From Verticillium longisporum (lineage: Eukaryota; Ascomycota; Sordariomycetes; Glomerellales; Plectosphaerellaceae): DNA of 64,000 nt. Shown piece by piece: positions 45,785 through 57,204 of the stretch. The notes beneath the pieces were generated by a model. That model was given only the letters and a program-made list of their open reading frames with translations. It was not told the origin of the DNA and made no database searches. Both the position numbers and the translations under genes were made by a program. The stretch lies in contig JAETXT010000001.1 of the NCBI GenBank assembly GCA_019188255.1, positions 4,774,001-4,838,000 on the forward strand. Reading direction: 5' to 3'. How positions within the stretch are numbered: position 1 is the first letter of the stretch; each line of letters begins with the position of its first letter.

Positions 45785-47911
45785 TCACACAACCAGGAAC
45801 GTCGTCTCCGGCCGCCGTTGCACGATTTCGCCGTCCATAATGCCATCACAATATGCCTCACCCACAAACGAGAAGCGCTCTCCGCCCTGCAGGGGCCGGA
45901 GAATGTGCGGAATCCTTGAGCCACAGAAAACGACCACGATGTCTCCCTCTGATGTACCCCCAGCACACATGCCCAGGAACCCTCTCCGGGTCACAAAGGG
46001 TCGCATTCCAAGGAGTCCAGACACGGCGCCCTGATACGTCGAGTATGGCTTCTGGAAATGTCTCAGCTTCGCATAATTAGCCATCTGCTCCTCGGGATCA
46101 GCGCCGTAATCATCTGTCACTGCGATTTCCAACAACGCGATACATCGATCATAATGGAACTTAGCGGCGGATGGCGCTCGGCAAGAAAATATGTCGTCGG
46201 CGTCGTAGAGGTCGCCGATCGGCACGCGCCACAGTGCCTCGGCGCGACGCTGAGGGTCGTCGTAGATCGGGTCTTCTTTTGTCATTGCGAGCTCAAAGAG
46301 CTTCTGGGCGTCGCGGAAGTTGTTCAACCTGTCTTGGAACTCGCCGCCGTTCCATTTCGAGGTGACTTGTTCGATAGTGTCGACAATGTAGCCGCGGATT
46401 CCTAGAACCGAAGTTGACTCGGTAGGCACCAGAGTGACAGTGGTTTCACCACCAGCCATGAACTGGTGATCATCCACTCTGTCATGGATGTGATTGAAGG
46501 GCTTCTGCAGCATAGGCCGCCAGTCGGGGACCCACGATGGCAGACGCTCCAAAGCTTGTTCTTTTGGGAACTGGGAATACGACAGTAGTTCGACTCCTCC
46601 GCTCTCAATTATAGCCCTTGCCGCTGCTGTGAAGGAAGGGCACGGATCATCATCTGTGTAATCGGGCACGACACCCAGTCGTCCCGCATCAACGGCCAGA
46701 CCAAGAAGGCCGTAGATGCGATCTGGGATGTATGTGACCAAAGAAGTTCGCCCAGTGAAGAATTTCGTCAAGAGGGCAAGAAGGGTCTCTCCTTGGTCGA
46801 GTCCCTGATTGAACCTTTGTCGACGCCGGCGAGAGCCCAGTATGTGTGCAGAGTTTCGCTGCTGAGCGGCAGCCAGAATCTGTAGTGTTTCCGGTTCCGG
46901 TACGTTGTTGGAAAGCCGCACGATGCTGGAGTCAAATACGTGGCAGGCAAAAGAAACAAGCTCAACTGCAATGATTTTTGAACCGCATTGAAACACCGCT
47001 TCGCGACAGAGGCCAACCTCCTGGATGGTCCAGACGCGTTCAAACCATGACCGCTTATTCCAGGCAATCATGGCCTGAAGCAGAGGTTGGAAGGCCAAGC
47101 TGGCTCGATCGACGAGGGCCTTGAAGTTGCGCCCGAGTTCGTCTGAGGGTTTCAAGTCTTGCAACATGTTCTGCAGTAGTGACAGCTTCTCCTTGTTGTA
47201 GTAACTCTCAATATCCAGGTCACGCGCTGCTTGGCCGATGTCCTGCCAGCAGTCCATCATCTCATCTGAGCCGTCAGCAGAGGGTCCAAGCCACACGATG
47301 ACCTGGTCGGCTTTGCTGTAGATTTTCTCCATGATCTGAACCTGGGTCGTCTTCTCGATTGCGTCAGTTTGATTAATGCAAATTTGGTCGATCCATATCA
47401 TCACGTCTTGTTTGTATGAGCGAATGTGGCGGAGGGCTGTGTCTAGGGAAGCTGTGATGGGAAGAGCTGCGCCAGCGACATCGATCCAGTGCGTTCTGTC
47501 ACCGATGCCCCAGGTATAGGACAGAGCCTTGAAGGGACGCGGGCTCGCAATGGGGGTTTCGATCAGGCTGCAGCGCAGCGGACTGGCGTGTTGAAGCTCC
47601 GAGGTATCACCTCCTGACCTGAACAGCTGCAGGATGCGAATGTAGCTGCCATCGAGAGGAAGGACAGGGTCATCGTAACTGAAAACCATGGAGGGACGGC
47701 CATCATGGTCATGACGGGGTACCATGGCGAGCGCCGTCGTTCGGCTCAGAGGTCGCAGGCCAGTGGTTGACAGCCACTTGGGCGTTGTTAGGTGCCGACC
47801 TTTGATGCATGCGCTCGACCGTGCCTCGCCGAGCCGTGCGCAACCAGCGTGACGGATCGCTTGTGATGATGCTGCTGAAGACAAACGTCGACAAGTGTGC
47901 AGGTGGTGCAT
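45785..47911 (-). CDS. HET-domain (heterokaryon incompatibility) protein
   Basis: A single exon of 708 residues. The HET domain begins at ~120 and has its three blocks: FKALSYTWG, IWIDQICINQTDAIEKTTQV with VIVWLG after it, and RSWFERVWTIQEVGL. The C-terminal half (residues ~400-700) contains DRIYGLLGLA, WVPDWR and FVTRRGFLGM, usual in HET proteins. HET proteins trigger cell death after fusion of unlike strains; the recognised partner is unknown. The first ~60 residues are rich in Arg, Ser and Ala and nearly free of acids, like a mitochondrial presequence; alternatively translation may start at the later Met of AMVPRHDHD. Confidence 0.92.
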   Translation of the reverse strand: MHHLHTCRRLSSAASSQAIRHAGCARLGEARSSACIKGRHLTTPKWLSTTGLRPLSRTTALAMVPRHDHDGRPSMVFSYDDPVLPLDGSYIRILQLFRSGGDTSELQHASPLRCSLIETPIASPRPFKALSYTWGIGDRTHWIDVAGAALPITASLDTALRHIRSYKQDVMIWIDQICINQTDAIEKTTQVQIMEKIYSKADQVIVWLGPSADGSDEMMDCWQDIGQAARDLDIESYYNKEKLSLLQNMLQDLKPSDELGRNFKALVDRASLAFQPLLQAMIAWNKRSWFERVWTIQEVGLCREAVFQCGSKIIAVELVSFACHVFDSSIVRLSNNVPEPETLQILAAAQQRNSAHILGSRRRRQRFNQGLDQGETLLALLTKFFTGRTSLVTYIPDRIYGLLGLAVDAGRLGVVPDYTDDDPCPSFTAAARAIIESGGVELLSYSQFPKEQALERLPSWVPDWRPMLQKPFNHIHDRVDDHQFMAGGETTVTLVPTESTSVLGIRGYIVDTIEQVTSKWNGGEFQDRLNNFRDAQKLFELAMTKEDPIYDDPQRRAEALWRVPIGDLYDADDIFSCRAPSAAKFHYDRCIALLEIAVTDDYGADPEEQMANYAKLRHFQKPYSTYQGAVSGLLGMRPFVTRRGFLGMCAGGTSEGDIVVVFCGSRIPHILRPLQGGERFSFVGEAYCDGIMDGEIVQRRPETTFLVV

Positions 47912-48638
47912 CGCGTTGCATGGCAGTTGTCAGTATGGTTGAAGGAGGGAATTGTTCATCGGGCTCGCGTCTGCGAGTGCGAACATCGGCATAGCGGCAT
48001 CAGCCGCAGCCTACAACGGCAAGGCTCGTGTGATACATGCATGTTGATGGAGTCGCATGGGATTGAGGCTGGCAGTGGACGAACAGGCAGCCTTTAAGGG
48101 AGCAGGCTCAGAATCCGCATACATGCATGTCATAGATTATGGACTAAAGCAATGGACCCTGGTGTCACCACGGAATTGAACAAAGTGGATTGATTGTTGT
48201 TAAGGTACAAAAGGAGACTTCCAGAAGTCCAAACGAAGGTAATTGGTCAGATCCAGCATCGGTAAGGAGTCTTACCGGGGCGATAACGACAGAACAAATG
48301 CATCAAATGAGGACTCCACATTTGGGATGAAAGTACTCCTGGGTCACAGAACAGAACCTTGCCTGATCGGCAACACCTGGAAAAGCGGCAGAGCCCCGTT
48401 AGTGCAATTTTCAGCTGACCATTCCCACCCGGTGGAGAGGCTCCACGGCCCAGGTCCAAGTCCGGCATTGCACTGACCGCCAAGCTCCTGTTGCCTGTCG
48501 AGATCCCCCCATCAACAACGAAGAACCAGGACCAACAAACACCAGGCGATTTTCCCAGTGACATACCAGCCGTGCAGTGAAGCGAAACCCTACCATACCA
48601 GCCGAAAAACCCACGATACCCCTCACTTTCTACTCGCA
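47912..48638. other. intergenic region between HET and bZIP genes
   Basis: Divergent promoters expected; no gene seen in 727 bp. Confidence 0.5.
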
Positions 48639-49461
48639 ATGTCGACTACAGAGACGGAAGGCGTCCAGCCGCCGGCAAAGAAGGCAAAGCGCGGCCGAGT
48701 AAGTTTTTCCAAAACCCTTTCCATGCCATTCATCCCGTTACTTGTGATCCCTGTCAGCTCAAATTCTGACCCAAAAGTCTGCACAGTCCCAAACAGCAAA
48801 CTCACCCAACGCCAGCCGCATCCGTGAAAACCAGCGCCGCTCGCGTGCCCAACGAAAAGAACTCGTCGAAGACCTGCAGCGAAAAGTCCAAGAATACGAG
48901 CAGCGAGGCATTGAAGCCTCTCTGGAAATGCAGCGTGCAGCCCGCGATGTGGCCATCGAAAACTCGAGGCTACGAGCCCTGCTCGCCCAACGGGGCGTCA
49001 CGAACCACGAGATCGACACACACCTGCGGTACTGCGAGGATGGAATCCCGTGGTACAACCCGAACCAATACATGGCCTCCATCCCCTTTGCTCCCTCGCC
49101 AGCGAGAACCGAGACAAACTCGTCGTCTTCACCACTCCATGGCATGACACACGACCAGCCGCCCCTCGACCCTCTGTCGGTCCTGGCCAACGCTAGCACA
49201 CATCACGACTATGTGTCCAGGGCCTTTGGCGAGCTCAAGGCTGCTGCGACACCGACAAAGTACATGGCTGCCGAGCACAACCATGCGACCTTCCCCGCGG
49301 CTTCACCGCACGAGATGTCCTGCAATGCTGCCGCTCGCATCATTGCCGACATGCAGGGGCATTCGGATGACCGTAGGGCCAGGACGGCGCTGGGCTGCGG
49401 TGCGTCGGCCCGGGACTGTGTCGTGAAAAATGTGACTGTGTTCCGGGCGATGGAGCAATGA
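48639..49461 (+). CDS. small bZIP transcription factor
   Basis: Exon 1 (48639-48698) ends in a basic stretch (PPAKKAKRGR); the intron ends at 48786, or 9 bp earlier at a second in-frame AG. Exon 2 runs to 49461, giving about 244 residues. The basic region is ASRIRENQRRSRAQRKELV, with the invariant Asn and Arg of bZIP proteins, followed by a leucine-zipper-like helix (LVEDLQRKVQEYEQRGIEA) and a second helix (RDVAIENSRLRALLAQRGV). The rest carries a Cys pair region and is mostly disordered. This short architecture is common among Pezizomycotina bZIPs of unknown targets. Nuclear by family. Confidence 0.88.
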
Positions 49462-51257
49462 TGACAGACGGCAAAGGACAGGCGATCGAGGATGACGATG
49501 ACCCATCCACGACCTAACGCCACCCGCTGGCTCGCAGACAGGTCGATTTTCGTGCTTCATTGCTGCCGAGGCTGCTTCATTGCTGCCGAGGCTGCTTCGA
49601 AGCCCGGCTGGCTTTGGTCGACAAATGGTCGAGCGAGCTGGAGCGAGCAAAAGTTGCATCCAGCTGTGAACGACAACATGAATAGGCAGGCAGGGCCCCC
49701 AGACATTGCCAATCGGACACGGGCCTCATGAAGGAACTGCGCTGGACAGATTCAGAAAACGCCCAAAGAAGGCACCCACACATTGCCCTACTATCAGTGC
49801 GGCATTGGGCAATGTGGCATGGCTTTGCGTCGAGAGACCCCACTACAGATCTACGACGCATCAAGATCCATGCTGATGATGTTAGATTCCGTCAGAAAAG
49901 AATTCAACATCTCCTCTTATTGATTCTCTTGAACTTCTATTCGTTTTCCGCTCCGCTCCGAGCCGCTCGTCCTGACTTCGCCGATCCGAACTGCCGTGCT
50001 GACAACTGACAAACGGGCTGCTGCCCAGCACGAACAACATAAAGCAAGAATTTTTCACCCGGATGCATCGTGGCCCACCACACGTGGCTCAGCTCTCCGA
50101 GGACCTGCATTGGTCTTGTCACTTGCAGCTTGGCGTCTTTTTACCCGCCTTGCCGCCCAACCAACCCGTCAATCATCTCGCCCTGGGGGACACGACACCC
50201 TGGGTGACAGGCCGGGGCCACGAGTCTTCTCGGTCGGTGGCAAGGACTGACGATTGCGTGTTCGAATCCCTCTCATCTTCTGACGAGTTCGCGTCGATGC
50301 TCGCTCGCAGAAGAAGGGGGAAAAATCCACTCTCACTGAGTTTGACGTGCAACTCAGACATCGCGTGAGCTTTCTCCACATGTTTTGTCGCTAGTCCTTC
50401 GCATCTCGGGAATATCGAGATTTCGCAATGAACTCTACCGTCAACTAGCGATCCTTGGCCTGAAGGTTGTCGCCTCCAGCGGCCTTCGGTGATGAGGCAC
50501 GACCGCCCGACCGCGCGACCGAGCGACCGACGCTCCTTATTAACCTTCGTGCTCTTGGCCTTTTGCCTCACGAGGCACACCTCTCCCGACGCCCAAAGGC
50601 CCGACAATGACAAAGAAGTTCTTCGGGGAGGTGGGAGGCGTCCCCAGGTACGGCCCCTAGCCCGCCGCCACGAGACACATTGTCTCCATCCCGCGAAGCG
50701 CAATACGGAAAGGCCTTTCTTAGCGTACGGATGGTGCACTCTAGCCCAGAGACTCGGTCGCTCCACCTAGGCAATGCTCAGGCTTGTCAGGTAACAGGGA
50801 CCGCATTTTATGCCGCCAGCGCCCGGGTCACGATACAGATCCGTCCAAACCACCGAGACTCGCAGCCTGGACCTCGCCGGTCTGCGACGCCACTGTGCGT
50901 GGAAACTCGCAGTAGTTCCTACCACCACCGTCAATCATGCGAGCAGGACCCAGACGGCATAATGGAGTCGTACGTCTGTTCTTTGAATAAGACTCTCTTC
51001 CACCCCGCCTCGTCACTTCTCTTTCCACTGTCTCCCCCGCGATTTTGGGTCACTGGCCTTCCTGATCCATTGTCCGAGGCCCCCCCTCCCCAACGAGGTC
51101 CGACCCCCGAAGACGACTGGTCGCACGACCAGACCGACCTGAGGTGTTGAAGCCGAACGGTCGCCGTCCGGGCCATCCGAAACCATCACCTCACCAAAGG
51201 AGAGGCTGAGGTTGCGATCGTGAAAACGAGAAGAAGAGGACCAGCCTCGTGCCTACA
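49462..51257. other. intergenic region
   Basis: No supportable gene in 1.8 kb. A 20-bp unit (GCTGCTTCATTGCTGCCGAG) is tandemly repeated about twice at 49553-49596. Confidence 0.5.
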
Positions 51258-52578
51258 ATGGCGAGGTTCCCACCGCCTGAGGTCCTCGCCACCTGGCCCG
51301 AACCCAACTTTGTGGACCCCATCAACAGAGGTCCGGCTTTGATGATTGTCGAGCTCACCATCTTGCCCATCGCCCTGGTCTGTCTGGCACTTCGACTCTA
51401 TGTCAGGTTATGCATCATCCGAAAGAGTTGGTGGGATGACTGGCTGATGGTTGGTGGCGCGGTACGTTTCCCCCCTTGGCTCTTGTCATGGTCACATGTT
51501 AGTCGTAAGATGAGTTTGGCTGATCTGTTCACCAGGTCTTCGCTTCTGGAGTCACCGTCTGCGTCATCTTGGCGACCCAGTTCTACGGATGGAATCTGCA
51601 CGTATGGGACTTGACGCCACAACAGATGCAGCAAGGCCGCCAGGTAAGCCGCATCACGGTGTCTTGGGTTTGCCTGTCGGCTGTGTGCTAACAAGATGTT
51701 GTAGATTTCCATTGCTGCCCAGACCATCTTCCTCTTCGCTTCTGGCCTCACCAAATTGTCCATGTTGGCCAGTTACCTGCGCATTGCGCCTCTCGGCTCG
51801 GCATTTCGGAAGCTCACATGGGCGACCATTTACATCGTCTTTGCGCTGATTTGGATCTTCATCATCGTCCTCTGGACACAATGCATGTGAGTCTCGACCC
51901 CACCCAGACATACGACGGTTCAATCCCTGACATGCCACCCACCTTAGCCCCGTGGCCCACTATTGGCACCTCTCGCCCTCGTCCGCTGACAGCTGCATCG
52001 GCGAGTGGCCCCCTCTCGCCGCGCAGGCCATCACCACGGTCGTCACGGACCTCATCGTCACGGTCCTCCCGATGCCGACCCTCTGGAAGCTCCGCCTACC
52101 CGTCTATCAACGCATCGGCCTCATGGTCCTCTTCGGCTTCGGCGTCATCGTCGTCGTCGCCGGCGCCATGCGCACCTACTGGACCAACTACGTCACCGTC
52201 CACACCTACGACGTCACCTGGGACGGCTTCGCCCTGTGGATGTGGACCGCCATCGAGTGTAACCTCGGCATCATCTGCGGCTGCGTGCCTGTCCTCCGCC
52301 GCCTGCTGCCGCAGCGCATGGGCGGGTCGAGCGGCACCGGTGGACGGAGCACGAGACCCGACCCCGCGGCGCCGCAGACGATCGGCACGGCCGTCACGAG
52401 GCCGAAGAAGGGCCCCGCGGGCGCGACAGTCGCGGAGGAGCCGTGGGAGGAGCACGGGCTCGAGACCATGTCGTCGAGGGGTGGCGCGAATACGCCCGTC
52501 AAGGAGCCGCCGCCGGGGTGGCTGCCGATCAATGACACGTGGAATCGGGGTCCTTATGGCGTGCATGATAGGGTATGA
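51258..52578 (+). CDS. rhodopsin-domain (PTH11/SAT4-like) membrane protein
   Basis: Four exons (51258-51461, 51536-51643, 51705-51886, 51948-52578; introns 74, 61 and 61 bp) give 374 residues. Membrane segments: MIVELTILPIALVCLALRLYV, then SWWDDWLMVGGA (the family's WWDDW motif), VFASGVTVCVILATQFYGW, TIFLFASGLTKLSMLASYLRI, TIYIVFALIWIFIIVLWTQCI, AITTVVTDLIVTVLPMPTLW, IGLMVLFGFGVIVVVAGAM and WTAIECNLGIICGCVPVL. The polar tail of ~100 residues is Gly/Pro-rich. Same family as the gene at 29536-30900 but only distantly similar, so not a recent duplicate. Ligand unknown. Confidence 0.88.
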
Positions 52579-53745
52579 GATGACCAGGGATGTAATGAAT
52601 GCGTTGTGGTTGATCTATCTGAGTGTCTGCGCTGCGTGATGTGATATTTGATGCGCCTAGCTGACCTTGGCCCTTGTTCTTAGCTTCTTCGAGGTACAGA
52701 TGATGGGGGTGCCACTATTGGGAGAGATAGACGTGTCGAAGGCTTCAGTGTGATGTCACCGCTCTCCAGCGGCTGTTGGTCATTAAGATGGCTCCTGGGA
52801 AGTATTGTCAACCACCTGGGACCTTGTCATGTTTTCTTCGTCTCCATCCTGGAACATCGTGACGACCCACTTTCCAATGACCTAGTACCATCAGCTGAGG
52901 CTTCTGTAGGCTGTGGACGGCAAACCCGTGCTAACATCATGGAGGACCCGTCAATCAGATTGAGACTCTGTAGCACGTCATTGGAATTGGAAAAGGAGTT
53001 CCGTTGTCGTGCAGCATGGTGCATTTATCGACAATGTCCTCTTTGCTGTGAACTACTGGGTGGCGATGACTGCCGTTGAAGGACGAAAAGAAGTAAGTCC
53101 CAGTAGCACTATTGACAAGCTGAACGTCAGGACGAAGCTTCATGTGCAAAGTGTTTTGATACGGGTCCGGTCATCTTTACTGAAGAGCGAGCCAACACCA
53201 GAGAAACGTTATTTTGCGAGATGCTGAGTGGATATAGACGAGGAGTCTCGGCCGAGGGCCAAATGCTAGGGAACTTTTTTCGTGATTGAAAGACTGCCTG
53301 CAGCGTTTGTCAGAAGCTGCTGCGGCATGGACTGGCGTCTGCATGAGTCGAAGTGCGTGAGATAGTATTAGTTTCCACATGTCTTCAACACATGAGGAAG
53401 AAAGGATCAGTTGCGTTGAATCTCAGATGTAAGACACAAATTAGCACCAAAATCGTGCAAGCACCATTAAATCGTAGAGGGATGCTGTTCCACATCGCCG
53501 TATGCTCCTGGTGAGATGCGAGACTTGAAGGGGAGAAACCCATGAAAAGCTGAGGCATCACAAGCTTCAGCTGAAAAAAAGTGTTGCCTACTCATCTGTT
53601 GAGACTGGGACTCCGAAGCACTGTTTCGAAGGCAATGAGGCTAGTTGTCCTTCCCCTTCTACCACAGTGACTTAAACTCAGATGCGTTGCAAGCAGCGCA
53701 CCTGGGCCTGTCCCCGGACTCTGACAAGCAAAGCAACCGGATCAG
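52579..53745. other. intergenic region
   Basis: No gene seen in 1.2 kb. Confidence 0.45.
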
Positions 53746-53846
53746 CCGAGGCAGGATTCGAACCTGCAACCCACCAGTAGCTTGGGATAGATACTGGATA
53801 CACGACAGCCTACCAATTGGCCCATTGCATCATCTCGTCTGTTTTG
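53746..53846 (-). other. tRNA-like sequence, probably decayed
   Basis: On the minus strand a perfect T-arm is present (GCAGG TTCGAAT CCTGC, plus 53750-53766), preceded by a possible anticodon arm CCAGT...ACTGG with a long 14-base loop. A D-arm-like GCCAATTGGTAGGC lies further 5'. The 3' acceptor CTCGGCT pairs with AGACGAG only if about ten extra bases are tolerated and with one mismatch. I take it as a tRNA relic or tRNA-derived repeat. Confidence 0.4.
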
Positions 53847-53995
53847 TTGGCATGGCTTTCGTTTGTTTGGTATATAGGGACTGACGCGTCTGCCTGGAGG
53901 GTGGGTTCCTTCCAGTTGTAGCTTGAGCTGAGAGCGAATGGACAATGGGTAGCAAACGTCAACCTTGAAGCAACTACCTTCTTAGAGAAGGTACC

Positions 53996-54003
53996 TATAT
54001 AAG
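53996..54003 (+). promoter_or_regulatory. TATA box
   Basis: TATATAAG lies 134 bp upstream of the ATG at 54137, followed by a C/A-rich leader. This is a good TATA box for the decayed gene downstream. Confidence 0.55.
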
Positions 54004-54136
54004 GCATCCAAGTCCCCAAACCCACTTCAAAGAGTCATATTTATCACTACCTCTACAACTCTATCCAAGACACCAAAGCCGGCAGCTACAACCCTCTTTT
54101 GTCTTGACTTACCAAGGAAGGCAGTATCCAAGCAAG

Positions 54137-55146
54137 ATGGCTTATCACCAGTCAACCGATGAGCCGAGCGCTTTCAGCGGCTCGAGCACCCAGATCGGCT
54201 TAGGACTGAAGTTCCCCAGCATCGACCCCAACGCCATGGCGACTGCAGCAACGTGGCAGATGCTAACGACCTGGCATACCAATTCGAAGGCAGCATGAGA
54301 CTCAGACCGTCCGAAGAAGAGTCCCTCAATATCGCACAGTACGATCTTCGCGCCAAACTTGGCAACAACGGCGTGAACGCCGTCCCTCCTCCTGGCTATC
54401 GTTTCTGGCAGTTCAAGACCGCGCATGGCTTCAAGAAGATGCGGCTGCGGGACGGCATACGCTACATCGATCTCGCTAGCGTAGACTACGTCTTCGCAGG
54501 CGGCTAGCGCACCAGCCACCTCGTCGACGCCTTCAAGCTGAGCGCCGTCATCGACAACGAAAAGTACAGCTTCGCTTACATCGACAAGAAGACGGCAGAG
54601 ATCATCACCGAGATGACCAAGCACGTCTCGAAGTTCGACCCGAAGCGTCCGGTGGGCTGGATCCGGTACGCCATCGACAAGGTGCCCGTCCTGCGCCGTC
54701 CGGGCGTCAACCCCTTCGTCACGCTCGAGCTCACGGTCCGGCTGGTCCGGGGCCGCCAGAACGGGCTCCGCGAGCCGCTGCCCGGAGGCTAGGGACCCTG
54801 TCAGACGGCGTTGGCCGTCGATGCGTTCCTTGCTGACATGGCGCGGCCGCGCGGCCTCTTCCAGACGGTCTTTCCCGACTATGGCGGTCTGCTTCATGGA
54901 TTGGATGCTGAGGAGAATGTGCTTGGAAGCGTAGGGGCGGATGGAAAGGTTGTCACGTTGGATGAAGGCCCTGCGGCTGTTGATTACATCTGGACGTCGA
55001 ATGACGAGGGAGAGGGCAAGGCGAAGGGCGCCGGACGTGGAGGGGGCGACGAGGACTATGACGAGGGCATGGAGGATGACTTGGACGCGTTTGACGACCA
55101 GATAGAGGACGAGAACGACGCAGAAAACGTCCACAGCGGTTGGTAA
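54137..55146 (+). pseudogene. decayed gene of unknown family, one frameshift and two stops
   Basis: ATG at 54137 opens MAYHQSTDEPSAFSGSSTQI and GLGLKFPSIDPNA; between about 54225 and 54260 the coding pattern jumps frame into NDLAYQFEGSMRLRPSEEES. That second frame then runs to 55146 except for TAG codons at 54505-54507 (after YVFAGG) and 54790-54792 (after LPGG). The text on both sides of each stop keeps the same frame and a coding-like composition (YRFWQFKTAHGFKKMRLRDG, VGWIRYAIDKVPVLRRPG, LFQTVFPDYGGLLHGLD). The last 45 residues are Gly/Asp/Glu-rich. Total would be near 336 residues. I do not recognise the family. A promoter-like TATA box and leader precede it, so it was probably a working gene recently. 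Confidence 0.65.
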
Positions 55147-55256
55147 AGAACGGAGCCGATATCAGAGAAGCGGTGTCGTACTCTACATAACCTACTCGAA
55201 TGACTACAGATACTGCTGACGGCACCTGTATGTTCCCACATCCATGATTTCTCTCA

Positions 55257-57204
55257 TCACCTTCTCTTACGGCTGGAATCCTTCTTTACAAACGGTTTCC
55301 AGTTGCCAAACCATGGGAAATCCGACATGGCCTTCTTCGCCGTGGTCGAGCTGATAAGCAGCACGACGAACAGCGTCAATCCAGCGCTCGGCGCAGCAAT
55401 GACCGCCCACATCCGCAATGTGTGCCCCAGCTCAGACACCTTGGATTGCATCGACAGAAGCGCGGCTATGAAGCTCAACGGCAGGAACAGCGTCGCCAGC
55501 CACGTGAGTCGGTGTAAATTGCGGTTGTCGGCCATGCTGCGGCGCGAGTCGTCAACGATGGACGTCTGCACCGCCAGCTGGGTCAGACGCTCGAGACGCT
55601 TCTGAAACTCCTCCATGGCGCCAAGGACAAGGGCAAAGTCGCGCTTGTACGGTTGCAAGACAACATCGGTGACGAGGTCGTGGACGCGGCCGTCATTATT
55701 AGTCTGGTGGGCGAGCCAGGCGCGCGTATCAAAGTCACCGCCACGCATGGTTTCGATGTGCGAGGAGCTGTGAAAGACGTGGAGAAGCATGTCCGAGAGC
55801 ATTTCGCGGAAGACAGGGATGAAGCGGCGCCATGCGTGGAGCTTGCGCATGCGGCCGTCTATGTCGTCGGGGTTTTTGACAAAGTGCTGGGGGTAGGCAA
55901 GTTCCCAATCAATGATATTCAGGCGGGCTTTGACATAATCAATGATCAGAAGCCACTCTGACGCAAGCAGATGGAGGAGGGCAGCCACTGGGATGTGAAT
56001 GCGTGACGGGCATTCTTCTGATGGCAGCTGAGGAAAACAATCTGGCTTCTGGGCCCAGTAAACAAAGTCGTCAAAAAACGACGTCTGCTTGGGGCCCTCC
56101 GGCAAGGGATCACTCCGCAGGGGATAAGGAGGCTTCTCCCAATTCTTGTATCCTTTCCACAGCGGCAATCCGTTCTGTATGGTCGGATCAAGGAGAAGAA
56201 TAGCTTTTGGAAAAGGTTAGTGTGATAGGTGTTGCAGGTCTCGATGTGCACATACCAGTCTCGGGCTCTCCGGAAGATACTCTCTTTTTTGTCCACAATG
56301 ATGCCTTGGATCTCATAAAAGATGTGAGCGCGTCTGGATCATCCCACTTACACCCGCGGTTCTCGTCGTCATCTGCTCGACGCTCAACGTTAAACTTCAT
56401 CTCCTCCCCACGAGCATCTATGCTGTAAGTCGTATGTTTCTGGAAGTACCGTGCGCGAGGAAACCTTATCTGTAACCAGCGCCGCTGTTCGAGGTCAACC
56501 TCAAGGTTTGTGGCATCTCTCCAGGGATCGCGAGGATTATTCCAGGCATAGGCGTACAGATGCTCGCGGAAAAAGTCAGGTTCCACACCAAACTTGTAAC
56601 CAAGTGCTTCAATGACGGTTCGCGAGAGATCCTCTACGACGAAAAGGCGGAGCGTAAGATTCTGGTCAGGCTTCAAGCCAGCCAAGCCGGTTTTAAGGCT
56701 TTCCCGGGTCTTATACCGTGTGCACTGGGGCGGCTTTTGGTCCCTATAGTATTCGAGCAAACATACGTTGGTGCGCGTTGTTCGTCCCGCTCTCGAACGG
56801 GCGTCGTCTTCGGCGGGGTTCTCCTGCCACCGTGCTGTGACTGTGCCAATGTTCATAAAATCGGCCAGCAAACGTAAATGTGGCCACTGGTGGTCGGCAC
56901 TGGAGATATCCCTCACATGAGTGTGATAGGGATCCCTGGATGCTATTAGTGCGAGTCCAATCACGTAGCCAAAGCGCAGAGCCTTTGCAAGACGCAGCAG
57001 TGATTTTGTGACGTACGGGTTCGGCTCCAAGTTCATCCACTTCTCCCGCCATTCACTTTGGCCGCCATAGACGTCCCCATAGGGATATGGATTCACGCCC
57101 TCTTTCTTGATGAAATGATATACATCCCGCATGACGGTTCCTTGTCGTGTGGGGCTGCTGTCGGATGGGGAATTGGCGCGTGCCGCGGGAGCGCGAGGCA
57201 TCAT
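55257..57204 (-). CDS. CorA-like membrane protein (second copy type)
   Basis: Two minus-strand exons, 56256-57204 and 55257-56203, joined across a 52-bp intron (GTATGT...AAAAG), encode 631 residues; the start is the first in-frame ATG (57204). The C-terminal third has a long helical region (VLGAMEEFQKRLERLTQLAVQ) and two membrane helices (LATLFLPLSFIAALLSMQS and WAVIAAPSAGLTLFVVLLIS), the layout of CorA-like proteins, but without the GMN pore motif. The N-terminal two thirds (RTNVCLLEYYRD, LRLFVVEDLSRTVIEALGYKF, YAWNNPRDPWRD) is typical of Pezizomycotina-specific relatives. Its similarity to the gene at 22198-24066 is in topology rather than in sequence. Transport function is doubtful. Confidence 0.83.

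Noticed and set aside
42399..48000. A secondary-metabolite cluster around the FAD oxidase
   Set aside because: No synthase, transferase or intact P450 is adjacent; the neighbours are a Nudix hydrolase and a HET gene.
50240..50285. GTGTTCGAATCCC resembling a pol III B box
   Set aside because: Flanking bases do not form a T-stem and no A box is placed correctly.
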